59,369 nucleotides of DNA from Cyclospora cayetanensis (taxonomy: Eukaryota; Apicomplexa; Conoidasida; Eucoccidiorida; Eimeriidae): the NCBI RefSeq assembly GCF_002999335.1, contig NW_020312163.1, forward strand, positions 1 through 59,369, read 5' to 3'. The notes below the pieces were generated by a model. It did not search any database. It had not been told where the DNA came from and was given only the letters and a program-made list of their open reading frames with translations. Below, in pieces: positions 1-12,149 of the stretch. Both the position numbers and the translations under genes were made by a program. How positions within the stretch are numbered: the first letter of the stretch is position 1; each line of letters starts with the position of its first letter.

Positions 1-191
1 AAACACACAGAAAAGACAACACAGTACAAAAAAAATCATCCTCACGGACTACGCAGTGCGAGAACAAACCCCACTAACACTATCGTCACTCAATGCACAC
101 TATGTCTAGTGTTCAACACAACGACGGCATACCACATCCTCTCGTGCCTGGAGTCCTGACATGTGCTCTCCCCACCTACCCACACACACAC

Positions 192-244
<53 letters not shown>

Positions 245-3200
245 CAAGTCGCTCTAAGCATGCACCAACCACTTGCTGGACCACGACAATACAGCCCTGC
301 ATAAGCAAAAGTGCGAAATGAGCAAAACGCCAGACTATAAGAAAAAGCGAAACCTGAAAGGACTACAGCCACTAACGGTGCCCAGGCCTTTCTGACTAAG
401 ATTGCTCCTAGAGTATACACTAGGTATCTACGATCTCACACATTTGGTGCTATTGCAAGCCACACTGTCAGGTCCTTGCGATCCAATTTGTAGAGGGGCT
501 ACCAAACGTTCAGCATTTCACGGCATGCCTGTGCCGCACAGGTGTTGCTAGCCAGCCTACACCGACGCGTCAGCTCAAGCCTGTATACTACCTATGCTGT
601 GCAGTCTCCGCCCGCTTGAGGACTAAAAGGCACTTGAGAACCTGCAGTCAATCAGCCGCTGATAGTCGCAACAGTACTCCACAGAGGCTCCCTAACGTAT
701 CCCACAGATGCAAGAATGGCTTTAGCTCGTGACAAAAGGCAGTGATATTGCAATATCATTAACCGCCTGCACAAGCAAAACACTAGCCAAAGGTTTTATA
801 TCTTGCAGGCATTTCGGAACTGCCTTTAAATATCCTCCAGGCAGTTCAGCTCAGACAAATGTATGGCAGCCGAGCTGCACACAGCAAAGTGCATTTGTAT
901 ACAGAGCGCACGACCACAACATCATGTCAGACACAAACTTAAAAACCACCTCTGTAGTTTTAAGCTAAAAAAAGTATGCGCTGCCTTTCCTCACGAAGCT
1001 ACCCATCCATCTTGTGCGCAACGCATTGCCTTGTCCCAATGTTGGCAAGAGCCTGCAACATCTACGACAGTGCCAGCCACATATACGCGTGGCACAGATC
1101 TGAGTATTGCGGAATAGTCTTTGAAGTGAAAGGCAAGCATTAAAGCGGCCTGCCACACGACAAACACACAGGTCATCCCACCTGATCATGCGCTAGTCCT
1201 ATTTAATAAGTAGGCTCAAGTCCTAGTGCCAGTGCACACACCACCCTGATGCCGCACCAACTTTCAAGAGACGTCACACAAAAAAGCCTGAAGCATTTTA
1301 TTCCCTTTTTGCAAAGGAGTGGAAAATGAATCCCCTGGTCCATGCTGTACAGCGCCCACCAACCACACCCTTCAGGGCAGTGCGCTACACCTGTCCCATC
1401 ACAACTAGCCCACAACATCGCTGGCAGCTTAAGTCAACCTGGAAGAGCCTTTGAGAAATGCTCCATATGCAACACACTTCGAATGATCCTCTGCAGCCTA
1501 CGCAGCTTGCCCAACCCACCGCTAGCCAAGCATTCAACGAGACAGCATGAAATAGCCGCATGCAGACATTCTTTGCAACGTTACCAGCGCACTCAATAAA
1601 CATATTAAAATCTGCTTCCCATGCTCGCGATGTATCCTGCTGCGTACAGTCACATGCCTGCAGGTAAAAGTTGCATATTCGCCTTGCATCACCCAAGATC
1701 TACCCACACAGCGTCCCGCTAAAAACAATACCTACTTGTTAGCTAGCGCTCCTCGACAAAAAGGCGACAAAATCCCTGCTTCCAAATACGCCATACGGGC
1801 ATCGAATGAATGCGTCACTCCGGCGCTTTTGCTGAATAGGTCTTTTTGATCAAGGTGCTCAAGTAGGGCCCATACAGGCCCTCATAGACACAAGAGGATC
1901 TGACGCGCATAAGCCTGACTGGATATGCAGCCGCCCACATACTTCTGTCAAGCAACAGCCTACATCCTGCGTTCACACATTTGATACGTGTAAATTCCCA
2001 TAATACTACTCAGCGAAGTGAATTGTAGAGGCACCTGAGGAAATAAGGTCAAACTGATCTATTCTGATCTAACACACCCACCATATGCACTCACATAAAA
2101 ATAATGTATGACAGGCTTCCTCAAACCCTATTTCAGTTAGATTCTAGTCTCCCCTTATGCATCACGCATTGATCTTGCATCAGTGTCACCACTGACACCA
2201 CTGTATTAAGACCAACACGCAACAAATACAACGTGCAGGCAAGAGACAGCAACAATTACCAGCCATTGCACACCCCACCGTGTGCGAAGTTTCTTTGCGA
2301 AACCAGCAATTGGCGCTGTTCAGAAAAGACTGGAAGCAGTTGCAAGCGATTCAACCAACGCAAGATCGTACCACACTCTAAGCTATAATCTAGCTGGTCT
2401 ATCGTCGGCACCAGTTCCCAGTTCATGCGACAAGCTTCATGCGCAATGACTCTCATTCCTGCTGTTGGGTACTCAGGAATCAGTATGCTACAATATTCAA
2501 TCCGCTATCGGAGACGCTTCGTTTCTAATGTAGAACACAAAGTTACAGAAAACTTTCTACTACACTAGTTATACTTTCCTAAGCAATGGCAAAAACGTGG
2601 CTGATTGATATGAATATTCGTATACCTTATTTTTTTTGGCTGAGTGATGCTCGCTCAATAAAAGGAAACGCATTGTATTCTCTGTGTAGCACATCGTTAA
2701 AAAAGGTCTCCGTATTAAGGCACTTGACTCCAGACCCATTACACATTTCTTAGAAAGTTAAAGAGTGTTTCTCAAAGCAACTTGTGCTTTTTCCTGCCCA
2801 AACCCCCAAGAATTCCGGACGTGAGGAGCGAGACACACGTACGTTGCACTTTGTTATGCACTACACAAATAGAAGCACAAGGCAACTAGCGCACACGTGC
2901 ACATCAATGCATCTTCTTGTATCCAAGTAATATTACTATGCAATAAATACGGATACGAGAAGGCAAATCCTATATTAAACTCTGTAGTAACTTTCATGAA
3001 GCTATGCTAATCTACTTGAGAGTGCTGAAGTACAGCTTACCTCGGTTTTCGAACACGACCCTGATTCGTTTTGTATTACACCGACCGTACTCTGCATTAA
3101 ATATGTTGCACGAATAGCCTAGAAAATCACTGATTAATTCATAATTCTTTATTGGCAGGCTCACCTGCTTCCTGATTATCTTGCAAGAGGATCAAAGTTG

Positions 3201-3800
3201 TGTCTACGCCAAGATAGCTGGGAATGGCGGTATATCTTGGTATTCTCAGTCTTCAGTTCTCAATAAATCCAACTCTGAAGTGAGTGTATTAGCTGCTAAT
3301 ATCCAGAGCTTTATTTCTTTCCATCACTAACTGCTCCTTTTGTAACGATTCGCTCTGTGTGCATGAATTATTTCATCAAGGGGCATAGTCTGGGGGAAAA
3401 ATGTTAGCATCCACCATAATCTTGCGAACTCTTGTTCATCAACTTTTTGTTGAAATTTAAGAATAACATATGCGCTGTTTGCAAACTTCATACCCACATG
3501 TTCTATCCATGCCTCTTTTTAATGCGTGTGCCAGAGAGGGTACCACCCATGCATAGATGCATATCAAAAATTCCAAGAAAGACAGCTCCTTTGCATATTT
3601 GGCTTATGGTTACTTTGTTTCCGGTATAAGAGAAAACTTGCTGCTTTTTCCTGTTTCCCTCTGCGCCCGCTCCTCCCCTTGGTTGCTCTCAAAAGCAGAT
3701 GATCGTTGAAATTCTCAGGGCACACTTGCCTTTACCTCCTTTGTTTTCCTTAGTCAAACTGTTCTCTACGTCTTCTCTAACAGCATTTGGTTGATTAAAG
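1..3800. other. No convincing gene; non-coding or repeat-derived
   Basis: Only short open frames without coding character, starts or family resemblance are visible here on either strand. The stretch contains a CA microsatellite near its left edge. At 2552-2572 there is a 21-bp string that recurs exactly at 39727-39747 inside an LTR-like repeat, so part of this region may be decayed retroelement. An AATAAA-like GCAATAAATA at about 2940 resembles the conserved block of the same LTR family. I see no tRNA, rRNA or splice-consistent exon chain. Confidence 0.5.
181..240. repeat. (CA)n dinucleotide microsatellite
   Basis: About 60 bp of nearly uninterrupted CA with a single CG interruption near position 196. 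It translates as Cys-Val runs on the opposite strand, which explains spurious open frames there. Confidence 0.95.
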
Positions 3801-3810
3801 GTACTCCTTC

Positions 3811-4104
3811 GTGGCCAGGGAAAATGTATCGCTGCGGTGGCTCTCAAGGAAGCGGGATGCTCGGCTCCATCCGCTTTATTTTGTGTTTTGTTGCGCTCAT
3901 CTCGCCGTCATCTGCAGCCGTAGAAAGGTTTTGGAAGACCCTGAAGGTTCAGAGTTAGGAAGAGAACAGTTTGCTGCCTCCTGGCTCCCGTACCCTGCTG
4001 TGGATCGCCTCCCAACCGAGTGCATGGAGCTAGCTATGCCTGCCGTATCAGGGAGAATTACCGTGCTAACAGGAGCTCTGCTAGTGCTGCTGTATTTATC
4101 TTAA
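3811..4104 (+). other. Possible terminal exon with GPI-like hydrophobic tail
   Basis: An open stretch of about 97 codons ends in a short hydrophobic tail (TVLTGALLVLLYLS) just before the stop, preceded by small residues. That shape is seen at the C-terminus of GPI-anchored surface proteins, a class common in Eimeria. The frame has no ATG until residue 71, so it could only be an exon. I could not find matching upstream exons, and the stretch may be chance. The neighbouring 4.1-4.8 kb shows nothing recognisable. Confidence 0.15.
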
Positions 4105-4811
4105 ACAGAGCGGAGGGTGACAAAAGAACACCAGCCGCAAAAAATTGGAGCATGAGTCAACTCGGGCCAAGATAGACTTGCCGATATGCTCGAAAAGCAC
4201 GCGAGGATTGCAAGTACCAGCGTAGGGCAGAAAGAACTTTTGCTTAGCGGCCCTCTTGCTGTGTACTCTTGACAGCTGTGGTGTGCATTGTGGGTGGCAC
4301 TATAGATCTGCTCCGGTCCACAAACGGGCGAGTAAAGCATAAAAAGCACTTTTTCGTGCCTAAAAGAGCTCCCTCTCTGCACCTTTCTGCGGTGTTCGTT
4401 TCCTCCTGGAACTCACATTAGTTTTAGGGATTATGCAAGAAGACAGCTGTTCACCTCGCTGTACTTCGAAAGGGTTTTACTGGTCAACTACAGAAATTCG
4501 TCTGCAGTTTATCCTTTAAAAAAGCAAATGGACAGATTATTGGTTCAATTAGGCAGAAGAGTCTCCGGGTGGCAGGGCTGGGGTCAGCCTTCCCATCTGG
4601 GAGCCTCGTGGAGATACGGACCAGTTTGTCCAGCAGGCGGCCCCACATTTCGGGGTTTACAGAATATTGGCTTATGAGTCTCCAGCTACTTGAAATTTAC
4701 TTTATATTAAAGGTTCTGCCAAAAGGTCGGCCTTGGCTTTGTTGAAGCCATCGCAGTGCGCGGGCACTTCGATTAAAGAAGGCGGTGTCAAGGGGACTGC
4801 TAGGGCCCCCA

Positions 4812-5219
4812 TTACAAAGGGTGGCGGTGGAGGGAAGGGTCCACGATTATCCACTGCGGCTCTTTGCTCTGCTGTAGCCCCACAAGACGCAGCAAGAAAG
4901 ATTGACGTCGCCCCAGCCTCTCTAGTTCCGTCGTACTGCTGCTTCCGCTAAAGGAGTTGCAGTTGCTGCTACTGGTGTTACTGGTGGGGATACTGCTGTA
5001 AGGGAAAGCAGCAAAAGCATCGGCTGAGGCCGATTGCGTACGGGTGCTCTTAGAGCCACTGCAGTTCTCCGTGGGAAGAGTGCTAGGGAAGATCGGTAGA
5101 GTTTGGAGCTGGTAGGGGAAGGCAAGGAGACGGAAAAGGGAAAGAAGAAGGGAGCGAGCCTCCTGACGCAACAGAGGGGCTGGCGGAGCGATGCTACTGC
5201 CGCCAAAGACAGAAAACAT
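4812..5219 (-). CDS. Hypothetical Ser/Leu-rich protein or exon, 135 codons
   Basis: The ATG at 5217-5219 (minus) opens 135 codons ending at 4812. The product begins MFSVFGGSSIAPPAPLL, has a Leu-rich hydrophobic segment around residues 20-45, and then a Ser/Thr/Asn-rich middle (about 50-95). I recognise no family. It lies downstream of the large CAG-rich minus-strand gene and could be its last exon, a separate short gene, or chance. Competing open frames overlap it on the same strand (4922-5344), which lowers confidence. Confidence 0.25.
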   Translation of the reverse strand: MFSVFGGSSIAPPAPLLRQEARSLLLSLFRLLAFPYQLQTLPIFPSTLPTENCSGSKSTRTQSASADAFAAFPYSSIPTSNTSSSNCNSFSGSSSTTELERLGRRQSFLLRLVGLQQSKEPQWIIVDPSLHRHPL

Positions 5220-5924
5220 GAAGCCCTGAAAGCATGAACAAAAGAGTCAGATTGAGGCCAGGGCATGAGCCATGCGACTATGAGGAAAGAGCGGGAGAGA
5301 ATGACAGACTCGAGGAGTGGGATTGGTGCAAAAGAAGGAACCAAAAAAGCGAGGGCAAATCAAGGAGATGGGTACGGAGGGCCTCTTAGGGGGGGAAAGG
5401 GGGGCTGAACAGTGGCTGGGCGCGTCTAGAGACAGCGGCGGCACATCATGAAGGCCAAAAGGACAGGGGGATCGCTTTCAAGAAGGGAAAAGCAGGGGAC
5501 CGCACATGTGGATCTCTGAGATGGACAGGCACCAGGGCCCCCTCTTCGTCCCTCAGCAAAAGCGGCAAGTCGTAGCTGAGGCAGCAACACCCTCATCCTC
5601 ACACATACACTGGCTGCGCCGCTGCTGCTGCAGCTCTACGTACCACAGGCGGCTCTGCCAACGGTACTGCTGCACCGCTGTTGCTGCGGCTGCGGCAGCA
5701 GTCACGCGGATAACCCTACCTGAGCATAAGATCCTCATGTCCACAAACAGTACAGCATGTGCTGCCGCTGTTGCCGCTGCTGAAAATGCGCTGTGCCGTT
5801 TTACCGCAGGCAACACACGCAGCTGAAATCCACGTGCAAGGGTCACTTGCAACTAGACCCTCTGCTGCGGCGAAGCCGCGAAAAGCCACTCCTTTCAACA
5901 GCACGGGGAGACTGAAGCCCTGGT

Positions 5925-8337
5925 TCATCTGCTGAGACCAAACAGCAGCAACACCAGCAATGGAGTGAACAAGAGCATGAGACAGCAGGAGCAAGGGAAG
6001 GAACGGCAACATCCCATCTGGCACTGCCTCATCAACGAGAGCACTGCCGCAATAGCAGGGTCGGGATCAGAAAAAGATGTCAGAACCCAACTATAGCAGC
6101 AGCAAGGGCGGCCGTGTCGACAGGAGCTGAAGCAGCAGGAGCAGCAGCAATGCGAGCAGCTGCTACTTACTTCAGCAGCAAGAAGGGCTAGTTCCTTGCA
6201 GTTGTGCGCCACAGCCGCAACAGCTCGGTGCTGCTGCGGAGCAACAAACGCGAAACAAACAGTAGGAGAACTCGGCTGCTGCTCTTGTTGGTGTTCATGG
6301 TCTTGTTGCTGGGCAGCCCCCTGTGCAGGCAGTGCCCGTGGGCAGTGTTGTTGCATCTGCTGCTGCTCTGGTGGCTTTGGATGCTGCTGCTGAAGAGAGC
6401 TCCCCGCATGCGCCTCCGCATTGCAGGAGGAGCTCCCTTCTGCATGCTCGTGAAACCCCTGCTGCTGCTGATGAAGGCGTCTTTGACCCTGCTGGAGCGA
6501 CTGCTGCTGCTGGAAGCGCTGGAGCTTGCGTTTGGCCTCTCTGAGCAAAGCTCTTCTCTCAACAACATCAGCGCACCAGAGAGGAAGCCGGGTTAGCTGC
6601 GTCAGAGCAAGCCAGAAGAATGAGCACCCCAGAAGCCGACAGTAAGCGCGGAGAGACCTCTTGAGACATCCCGAACGAGTTTCCCAAAAGTCATATCTTG
6701 AAGCTTCAAGATTAGCGGGGAGGCGCAATTACCTGGGCCCTGTCGGGTGCAGTCCAGCCAAGTGCAGCCAGGAGCCTCCCCTGCTTGTCTGTGAGGTCTT
6801 GTCTACTGAAGGATACGTTCCTCAAGCGCAGCCACTCCCCCTGCTGCAGTGCGCTGTCTCCGTAGCTAGCCAGGTGTTGGAGCATTGGCGAAGAGACCGA
6901 AGCCACAGCAACTCCACCCCCCACCCAGGATGCGTCTTCCACCAACAACCAGTAGCTGCAGCAACACATGCTGCTGCTCGCAGTCGTCGTGGAGCTGCCG
7001 CCGTTGCCAACAGCTAGAGCCGGACCAAAGCTTGCCTTCACAACCTGAAGAACGCACAGATGCAAGAGCAACGACTCCACCGCCGCTCGTGCAAACCACC
7101 GCCACAAGCAGGAGACAGGCAGAGCACCGCCAGCAGCACAAGTGTGTTACCCTGACGACGACATCTCCAAAAGCTCCTTCCCCCCTTCGGTAGAGGGTCC
7201 TCAGATCCGCAGTGTAGCGCGACGAAAACACTGAGGACACAAAGCCTAACCCCGAAAGCCTAGCAGAAGGCTAACCGAGAGGCAACGGAGCTGCTTCCTT
7301 TCCCGGAGCGTAGTACTTCAATAAGGGCTTGGAGCTTGAAAATCGGAGATTGGGGCGTTGTGGCTGGGGCTTACCGGTGTCTGTACAGAAGACGCTGTTC
7401 ACGAATCTGTTGAGCGAATGAATCACTGCCACGTCAACTTCGGAGAAGGAGCTGCTCCTGCCCCTGTCTCCGATCACTGCCATCCGATCTGTCCGCAAAA
7501 GGAGAGCGAGCTCAACGTCGAGATTCAAACACACGCTCTAAGAATCCCGCCGAGCTGCGGCGTGGAGCATTCGCTGCAGAACTCAGCAGATTTTCCTAGG
7601 CTCAGACAGCTTCTACAGCGCACTGACTCAATAAAGTCTTCGCTTTCTCCTCAGCGCTCAAGCTCTCTTCCTTCTGAAGGGCACGGGGCCCCAGGGGGCC
7701 CCACACCCTCACGGCGGCGGCCCATGTGGGGAAAAGATCGCCAAAAAAACGGCCTCCACCGCCTTCTTTGAAATGCAGCTACGCCACAAAAAATTCCTCG
7801 ATCCCAGCCCTTTCCCATGAGCCTAGCGAGTCTGGTTCGACAGGTCTCAGTGTGCAAAGCCGAGGAGCTTGAACTGAATCATACTGGCTCTACAGCTGGT
7901 GTTGTGCGTGGAGCCTCCATATTTTACACTCACCACCACTCTGTGGAGACGCAGGATGCTCCCAGCCAGCATGAACGGCAGCGACGCGCCGCCTCCAGTC
8001 CCTCGTAGCTGCGGCAGCATCACCAGCAGCACCGCAAATTGCGATCGTAGAAAACTCCCCAGATGGCGGGCGCAGGAATCCAGCACAGATCTCTGCGCTT
8101 CTTCTTCCCTGCTCCACACCGCACCGAGCGACGCTTCAGTGCCCCTTTCCTCAAGCCGCTTGCTGCGCTGGCTGGCTGCTCGGAGACTGACCTGCAGGCT
8201 GAACTCTGCTGCCTTGGGACGCTCAAGGGGCCCCTGGAGGGAGTCGTCAACAACTCGCACGTTCATGTAGCACACGGCTGCGAAAAAACCACCCCAACCC
8301 CCAAAGCCTATGCCGCATACGGAAGGCTTGAAGCCTA
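5925..8337 (-). CDS. Downstream exons of a CAG-rich gene of unknown function
   Basis: A chain of exon-like segments follows the exon at 9722-11128 on the minus strand. One starts after TTTTATGATTCTAG at about 8337 and encodes a hydrophobic, Gly-rich piece (FKPSVCGIGFGGWGG) followed by charged sequence to about 7950. Another near 7540-7375 encodes LLLRTDRMAVIGDRGRSS and ends at CACCG|GTAAGC. A third after 7216 encodes FSSRYTADLRTLYRRGEG. A fourth ending at about 6731 encodes SYGDSALQQGEWLRLRN. A last, after CTGACGCAG at about 6595, encodes LTRLPLWCADVVERRALL and then a long Gln-rich tract to about 6100. Phases between them are not resolved, and membership of one gene is inferred from strand and proximity. 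The GEWLRL piece superficially recalls a rhomboid motif, but the required neighbouring helices are missing. Confidence 0.35.
6100..6510 (-). repeat. CAG/CTG trinucleotide-rich tract
   Basis: Dense, imperfect CAG (minus) or CTG (plus) triplets. On the minus strand they read Gln in the frame continuous with the exon after 6595. The same DNA gives Ser, Ala, Leu or Cys runs in other frames on both strands, so several overlapping open frames here are artefacts. Confidence 0.85.
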
Positions 8338-8606
8338 GAATCATAAAAACCAACATGAATAAAATCGTCAAACTCGATTACCTACTGTCGGTTTCTTGGG
8401 GGGCCCTGCGCATTTCCCAGTACACGCAATAAACGTCGACCTGCGTACATGCAGAAAAGCGCAAATGCCTCATGCCCTGACCCCACCCCTTAGGCTTAAA
8501 TCCTTAAAATGCTGCAGCTTAGTACGGCAGCTTGCGGCATGTGTTTGGAGTCCACTCTTCAGGAGGAGGGTGGCACTCATGTAAATGCGTTGCGGAGGAA
8601 ACGCCT

Positions 8607-9475
8607 TCACCCGAATTGGGAGGGGGGCCCTTGAAACTCTCTACGAGCACTCTTTGGTCCTATCGGACTGTGTGGCTTACTACGTCGCTCTTCTGGATGT
8701 GAGACAGCGGAGTGTAGATATGCTGCTTCGCCGGCCGCATCCTTTGCTGCTGCTGGTGCTGCGGGTGGTCTGTCGCTGCAGCCCGAGCGGCGTGCTCTTC
8801 TCCGTCCGCCTCTGGATGCTGCTGCTGCTGTAAAGGGTGTTGCTGCTGCTGCAGCTGCGGCATAAGGTGCTGCAGCAGCGCTCGAGGCAGCCGCTGTTGC
8901 ACCCACTGGGGAGGCCTTAAGGCACCACAAGGGGCTCTAAAACAGTCTCCATTCAGCAGCAGCCCAGTGGGTGCAGAAGAAGGGCGAACGTGAGCCTGCC
9001 GCAACACACGAAGCAGCCAATGCATCCCACATGCCCCTGTTTGATTAGGCGCTTCTTGAGCAGGAGGCTGCCGCTGCCCCTGCTCCGCAGCAGCGACCAG
9101 CCGGTAGTTCTTCAGTCCTGTGCATCGTCTCTCTGGGCGTCTTTCCAGGATACAGGAGAGTCTCTTCAAGGCTGCAGAACCGCATTCTTGAGTCTAAAGG
9201 GAATAGCCGAAGACTTTGGAATTGATTTCCCCCCTTCCCTTCTTCTCAATGCTTACTGCAGCTTCTGGGGAGTCGTCCACTAGGGCGAAGAAGGAGGTCG
9301 TGCATACCCGTCCCTTTTGAAACCACTCAGGCACCTCGCGCTGGTGGAGATGCTGCTGCTGCTGCGGAGGCGCAGCAGCAGGCATAGGCAGGGGGGCCCC
9401 TGGGGCCCCCGGATGCCCACAGACATCACACATTTTCCGGGTGAAGGTTTTGTGTGCCCAGCTGGAGGGAGTCAA
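8607..9475 (-). CDS. Middle exons: cysteine motif and Gln/Ala tracts
   Basis: Two exon candidates follow exon 1 (9722-11128). The first, preceded by GATGCTCAG at about 9513 and therefore starting slightly outside this span, reads in phase from exon 1. It encodes HKTFTRKMCDVCGH, which resembles the first half of a C1 or other treble-clef finger, and ends at GGGACGG|GTATGC near 9310. The second starts after TATTCCCTTTAG at about 9199 (ECGSAALKRLSCILERR) and runs into CAG repeats. There, the Gln frame and the Ala frame are both open (8660-9169 and 8607-8930). Only the Ala frame gives a phase-1 donor (CGTA|GTAAGC) that fits the next exon at 8337. The frame switch inside the repeats is unsolved. 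The second half of a C1 domain is not seen, so finger identity is tentative. Confidence 0.35.
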
Positions 9476-9721
9476 TGGCAGCAGATATGCTTGCTGTAGA
9501 ACGAGTTCGTCCTGAGCATCCGCACAGTACTAAACTTTCTCCAATTACCGAGCAGCGAGACGCTGGCGTGAGACAGATGTCTGACTTTAAAAACACAGCG
9601 GCACAAGAGGGAGACCCCTTCTTCTACATCCCCTGCAGCAGCAGCGACTGTTGCTTGCTGCCGCTGAAGGAGAAGGAAGAGAAGGAGGACGAAGGAAGAG
9701 AAGGAGGATCGGTCTGCTTAC

Positions 9722-11128
9722 CCCGTCGGCAAGGAGAACATTGAGGTATTTGGCAAAGTTTCCTCCAACCTGGAGCAGCACGAACTTCTGCCGGAGCATG
9801 CAATTCAGCAGTTCTCGATGCTGTGGCTCCTCCTGATGCAGCTGCACTTCTTGCTGCGGTCGTTGAGGTAGCTGCTGCTGCACATTGTCCAGTCGTATCA
9901 CCAGCAGCAATGCGTCTTCAATTCGATTGGCTTTAGGATCACTCCCTGTACAGTGAGCCAGCAGGGCAGCGACAGAGCCACTCACGCTGTATCTGGTGAT
10001 GCTCAGGGTGCTTTTCTTGCTGCACATGCTGCTGCTGCTATCCCACGGCAAGTCGAGTGAACCATTAGCAACCGCAGCAGCAGCAGCCGCTGCTGCTGAT
10101 GTTACCGCTTGGAGAGGCGGACTCGACACAGACGCAAAATGCTGATATTGGAGCGACTGCTGCTGTTGTTGTTGTTGTAGCTGTTGTTGCTGCTGTTGCT
10201 GCTGTTCATGCTGCAGCAACTGCTCTTGTGAGTCGAAGAAGGAGAGTGAAAACGCCTGAGAAGACACATTCTTCCCAACGCCAGTTGTTGCAGCAGCCGC
10301 AGCTGCAGAAGTCGCTGCCGCTGTGCCGGGGGGTTGGGGGCAAAGGCTGCTGATCGATCCATCCTTAGGTTCCACCGTTGCGCAGTAAATTTCTTCAGAA
10401 GAGGGCTGTGTCTGTACACCCGATGCTCCTGCTGAGGCCTCTACGGTGGGCTCCGCAGCAGGAGCAGCGTCAGCAGAAGCAGCGTCGGAAGCAGCAGCAG
10501 CAGCAGCGAAACTCGATTCTGCAGCAGGTACAGTGCGTGGCGTCTGGGGGGCAGAGTAAAACGCCTCTGAGCCCTCGTCCACTTCAGGATTGTCGTCCTC
10601 CTGCTGCTGCTGCAGCTGCTGCCGTCTTTGTTGCATCCCGAGTTGCTGCTGCTGAGTGGACGAAGTGTTGCGTGACGAGCCATTTTCAGGCAAGCGCAAC
10701 TGGTTGGTACTTCCACTTCGCGTCCGTTCGAGCGGGGCGCTCGTTGGTGCTACTGGTCCTGCAACACCTGCCTCATCCGATGCAGCATGCTGCAACAAAC
10801 CTTGGAACGGGGGGGTACTTCCGGCAGCTCCGTAAGAGGCTCGATGCGTTGCCTCTGCTGATGCTGCTGCTGCTGTCGTCGTGGCTATTGCTGCAGAGCT
10901 GTGACTACGACGGGAGTGCTGATGGCTGGAAGGGCCTTCCTCCGCAGAGCTTCTGGACGCTTCCCGCTTTCGCGTGCAACTCCTGTCACTGCTGTCAATA
11001 CAGCTGGCCTTCTCGGCGTCATCTGATGGTACTGGGGGGCTGCTTGTGCGTCCTAGTGAGCGTTCACTTGCCCGTTCTGCTGCTGAATAGGGGGCCCCTC
11101 CGGCACTCCCCGTAGGAGGCGCAGCCAT
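9722..11128 (-). CDS. First exon of Ala/Gln/Ser-rich protein of unknown function
   Basis: The ATG at 11126-11128 (MAAPPTGSAGG) opens 469 codons ending at GACGGG|GTAAGC, phase 0. Residues 1-330 are low complexity: Ser/Ala-rich, then runs of Gln from CAG codons and Ala from GCA/GCT. The final 100 residues are normal globular sequence, including KANRIEDALLLVIRLDN and RQKFVLLQVGGNFAKYLNV. The alternating hydrophobic pattern could be beta strands of a PH-like fold, but this is only impressionistic. The homopolymer-rich N-terminus joined to an ordinary domain is typical of Eimeria proteins. Downstream exons are described separately. Confidence 0.6.
10060..10660 (-). repeat. CAG/CTG trinucleotide-rich tract inside coding exon
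   Basis: Clusters of GCA/GCT and CAG triplets encode poly-Ala and poly-Gln in the 9722-11128 exon. Pure runs are short and interrupted by CAA and GCC, so length polymorphism between isolates is likely. Confidence 0.85.
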
Positions 11129-11929
11129 GATTGCGAGTCTACCATCCACAGAGTGCTCGTGGGCTGCTGCTGGTACAGCTGGAACTCATGGACTGGAAAT
11201 GCTACTGCATGGACCGCTGCCGCTTCTCTTGCTGGTGCTGCCTCGGTGTGCGTCGTGTTGCAGGGGCCCCTGCCTTTTGCACAGGCAATCCTTTGAAAGA
11301 ACACCTTTCGACGATGCTACTTATCCGCTTGGGCAGTGCCGTGATGGCTCTTCGGTCGTACGGGGAAGCCTATTCCCACGCAGTGGTGTGGGTAGTATTG
11401 CGGTGGGGTTGCTGCTTATGCACAGACTTTTTCCGCCGTTCCCGTGCGCACAATATTGCAGATGAACTGCACATGAACATTCAATGCATCTCTCCTTCTA
11501 TGGACGCATTTGAACGCAGCCAGCAAGCGCCTCCCGTACGGCAGGGTGTGATGGGGCCCCCGGTGGGCCCCATCGTTTTCTTAGAGCGTCTCTACGGCTG
11601 GCATCGGACCAGCTTCCCAGGTTCCTTGTATGCCAACCAAAATTTAAATATTCAGAAAAGAGGATACTAAATCCTCAACGGTCGCCTAGGAATAGGCTTC
11701 CCTTGGGGCGCTGTGGGAGGCTCTACTCCGTGCGACACAATACCTTGTTGGGGGGCCCCCTATTTGCAACTGTGCAAATTGTAAGCCCAACGCCTTAGAA
11801 TATGCGGATTACCCATGTTAGAAGACACTTTTGTCTGACTAGTGGCTTGTATTCTAGCAGTCTCTCTGCATCGTTCGTAGGGGAGCCCTCGCGAACTCGG
11901 AAAAAGTTCGCCTTCAATGTTGCATTGTA

Positions 11930-12025
11930 CCCTTTTTGCCCGTGGAACCCCATGAACTCACAATAAAAAAGCTCTCACCCTTTTTGCTCGTGGAACCCCA
12001 TGAACTCACAATAAAAAAAACCCTG
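11930..12025. repeat. Two-copy 48-bp direct tandem repeat
   Basis: The block CCCTTTTTGCCCGTGGAACC... ending in CACAATAAAAAA occurs at 11930-11977 and again at 11978-12025, with one early substitution (CCC to CTC) and length change in the A-run. It lies between the minus-strand CAG-rich gene and the LTR element; no function is apparent. The plus and minus frames across it are fortuitous. Confidence 0.9.
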
Positions 12026-12149
12026 TGGTGGCATCTAAGACAGGGAATGCATCTAGTAGTAACAGCAGTACGCAGAACGGCAACAACTCGCACCCGCAGT
12101 GTAGCTGGCCAAGTTAACGTTGAAGCACTTTCTGCTAGACTGGCTACAT

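Noticed and set aside
6712..7107. Rhomboid protease exon (SYGDSALQQGEWLRL)
   Set aside because: The GEWxRL similarity is isolated; the following FLH loop, catalytic GxSG and His helix are not found downstream.
11131..11670. 179-codon plus frame opposite the start of the CAG-rich gene
   Set aside because: No ATG at its start, Cys/Leu composition from antisense CAG, no family resemblance and no splice context.
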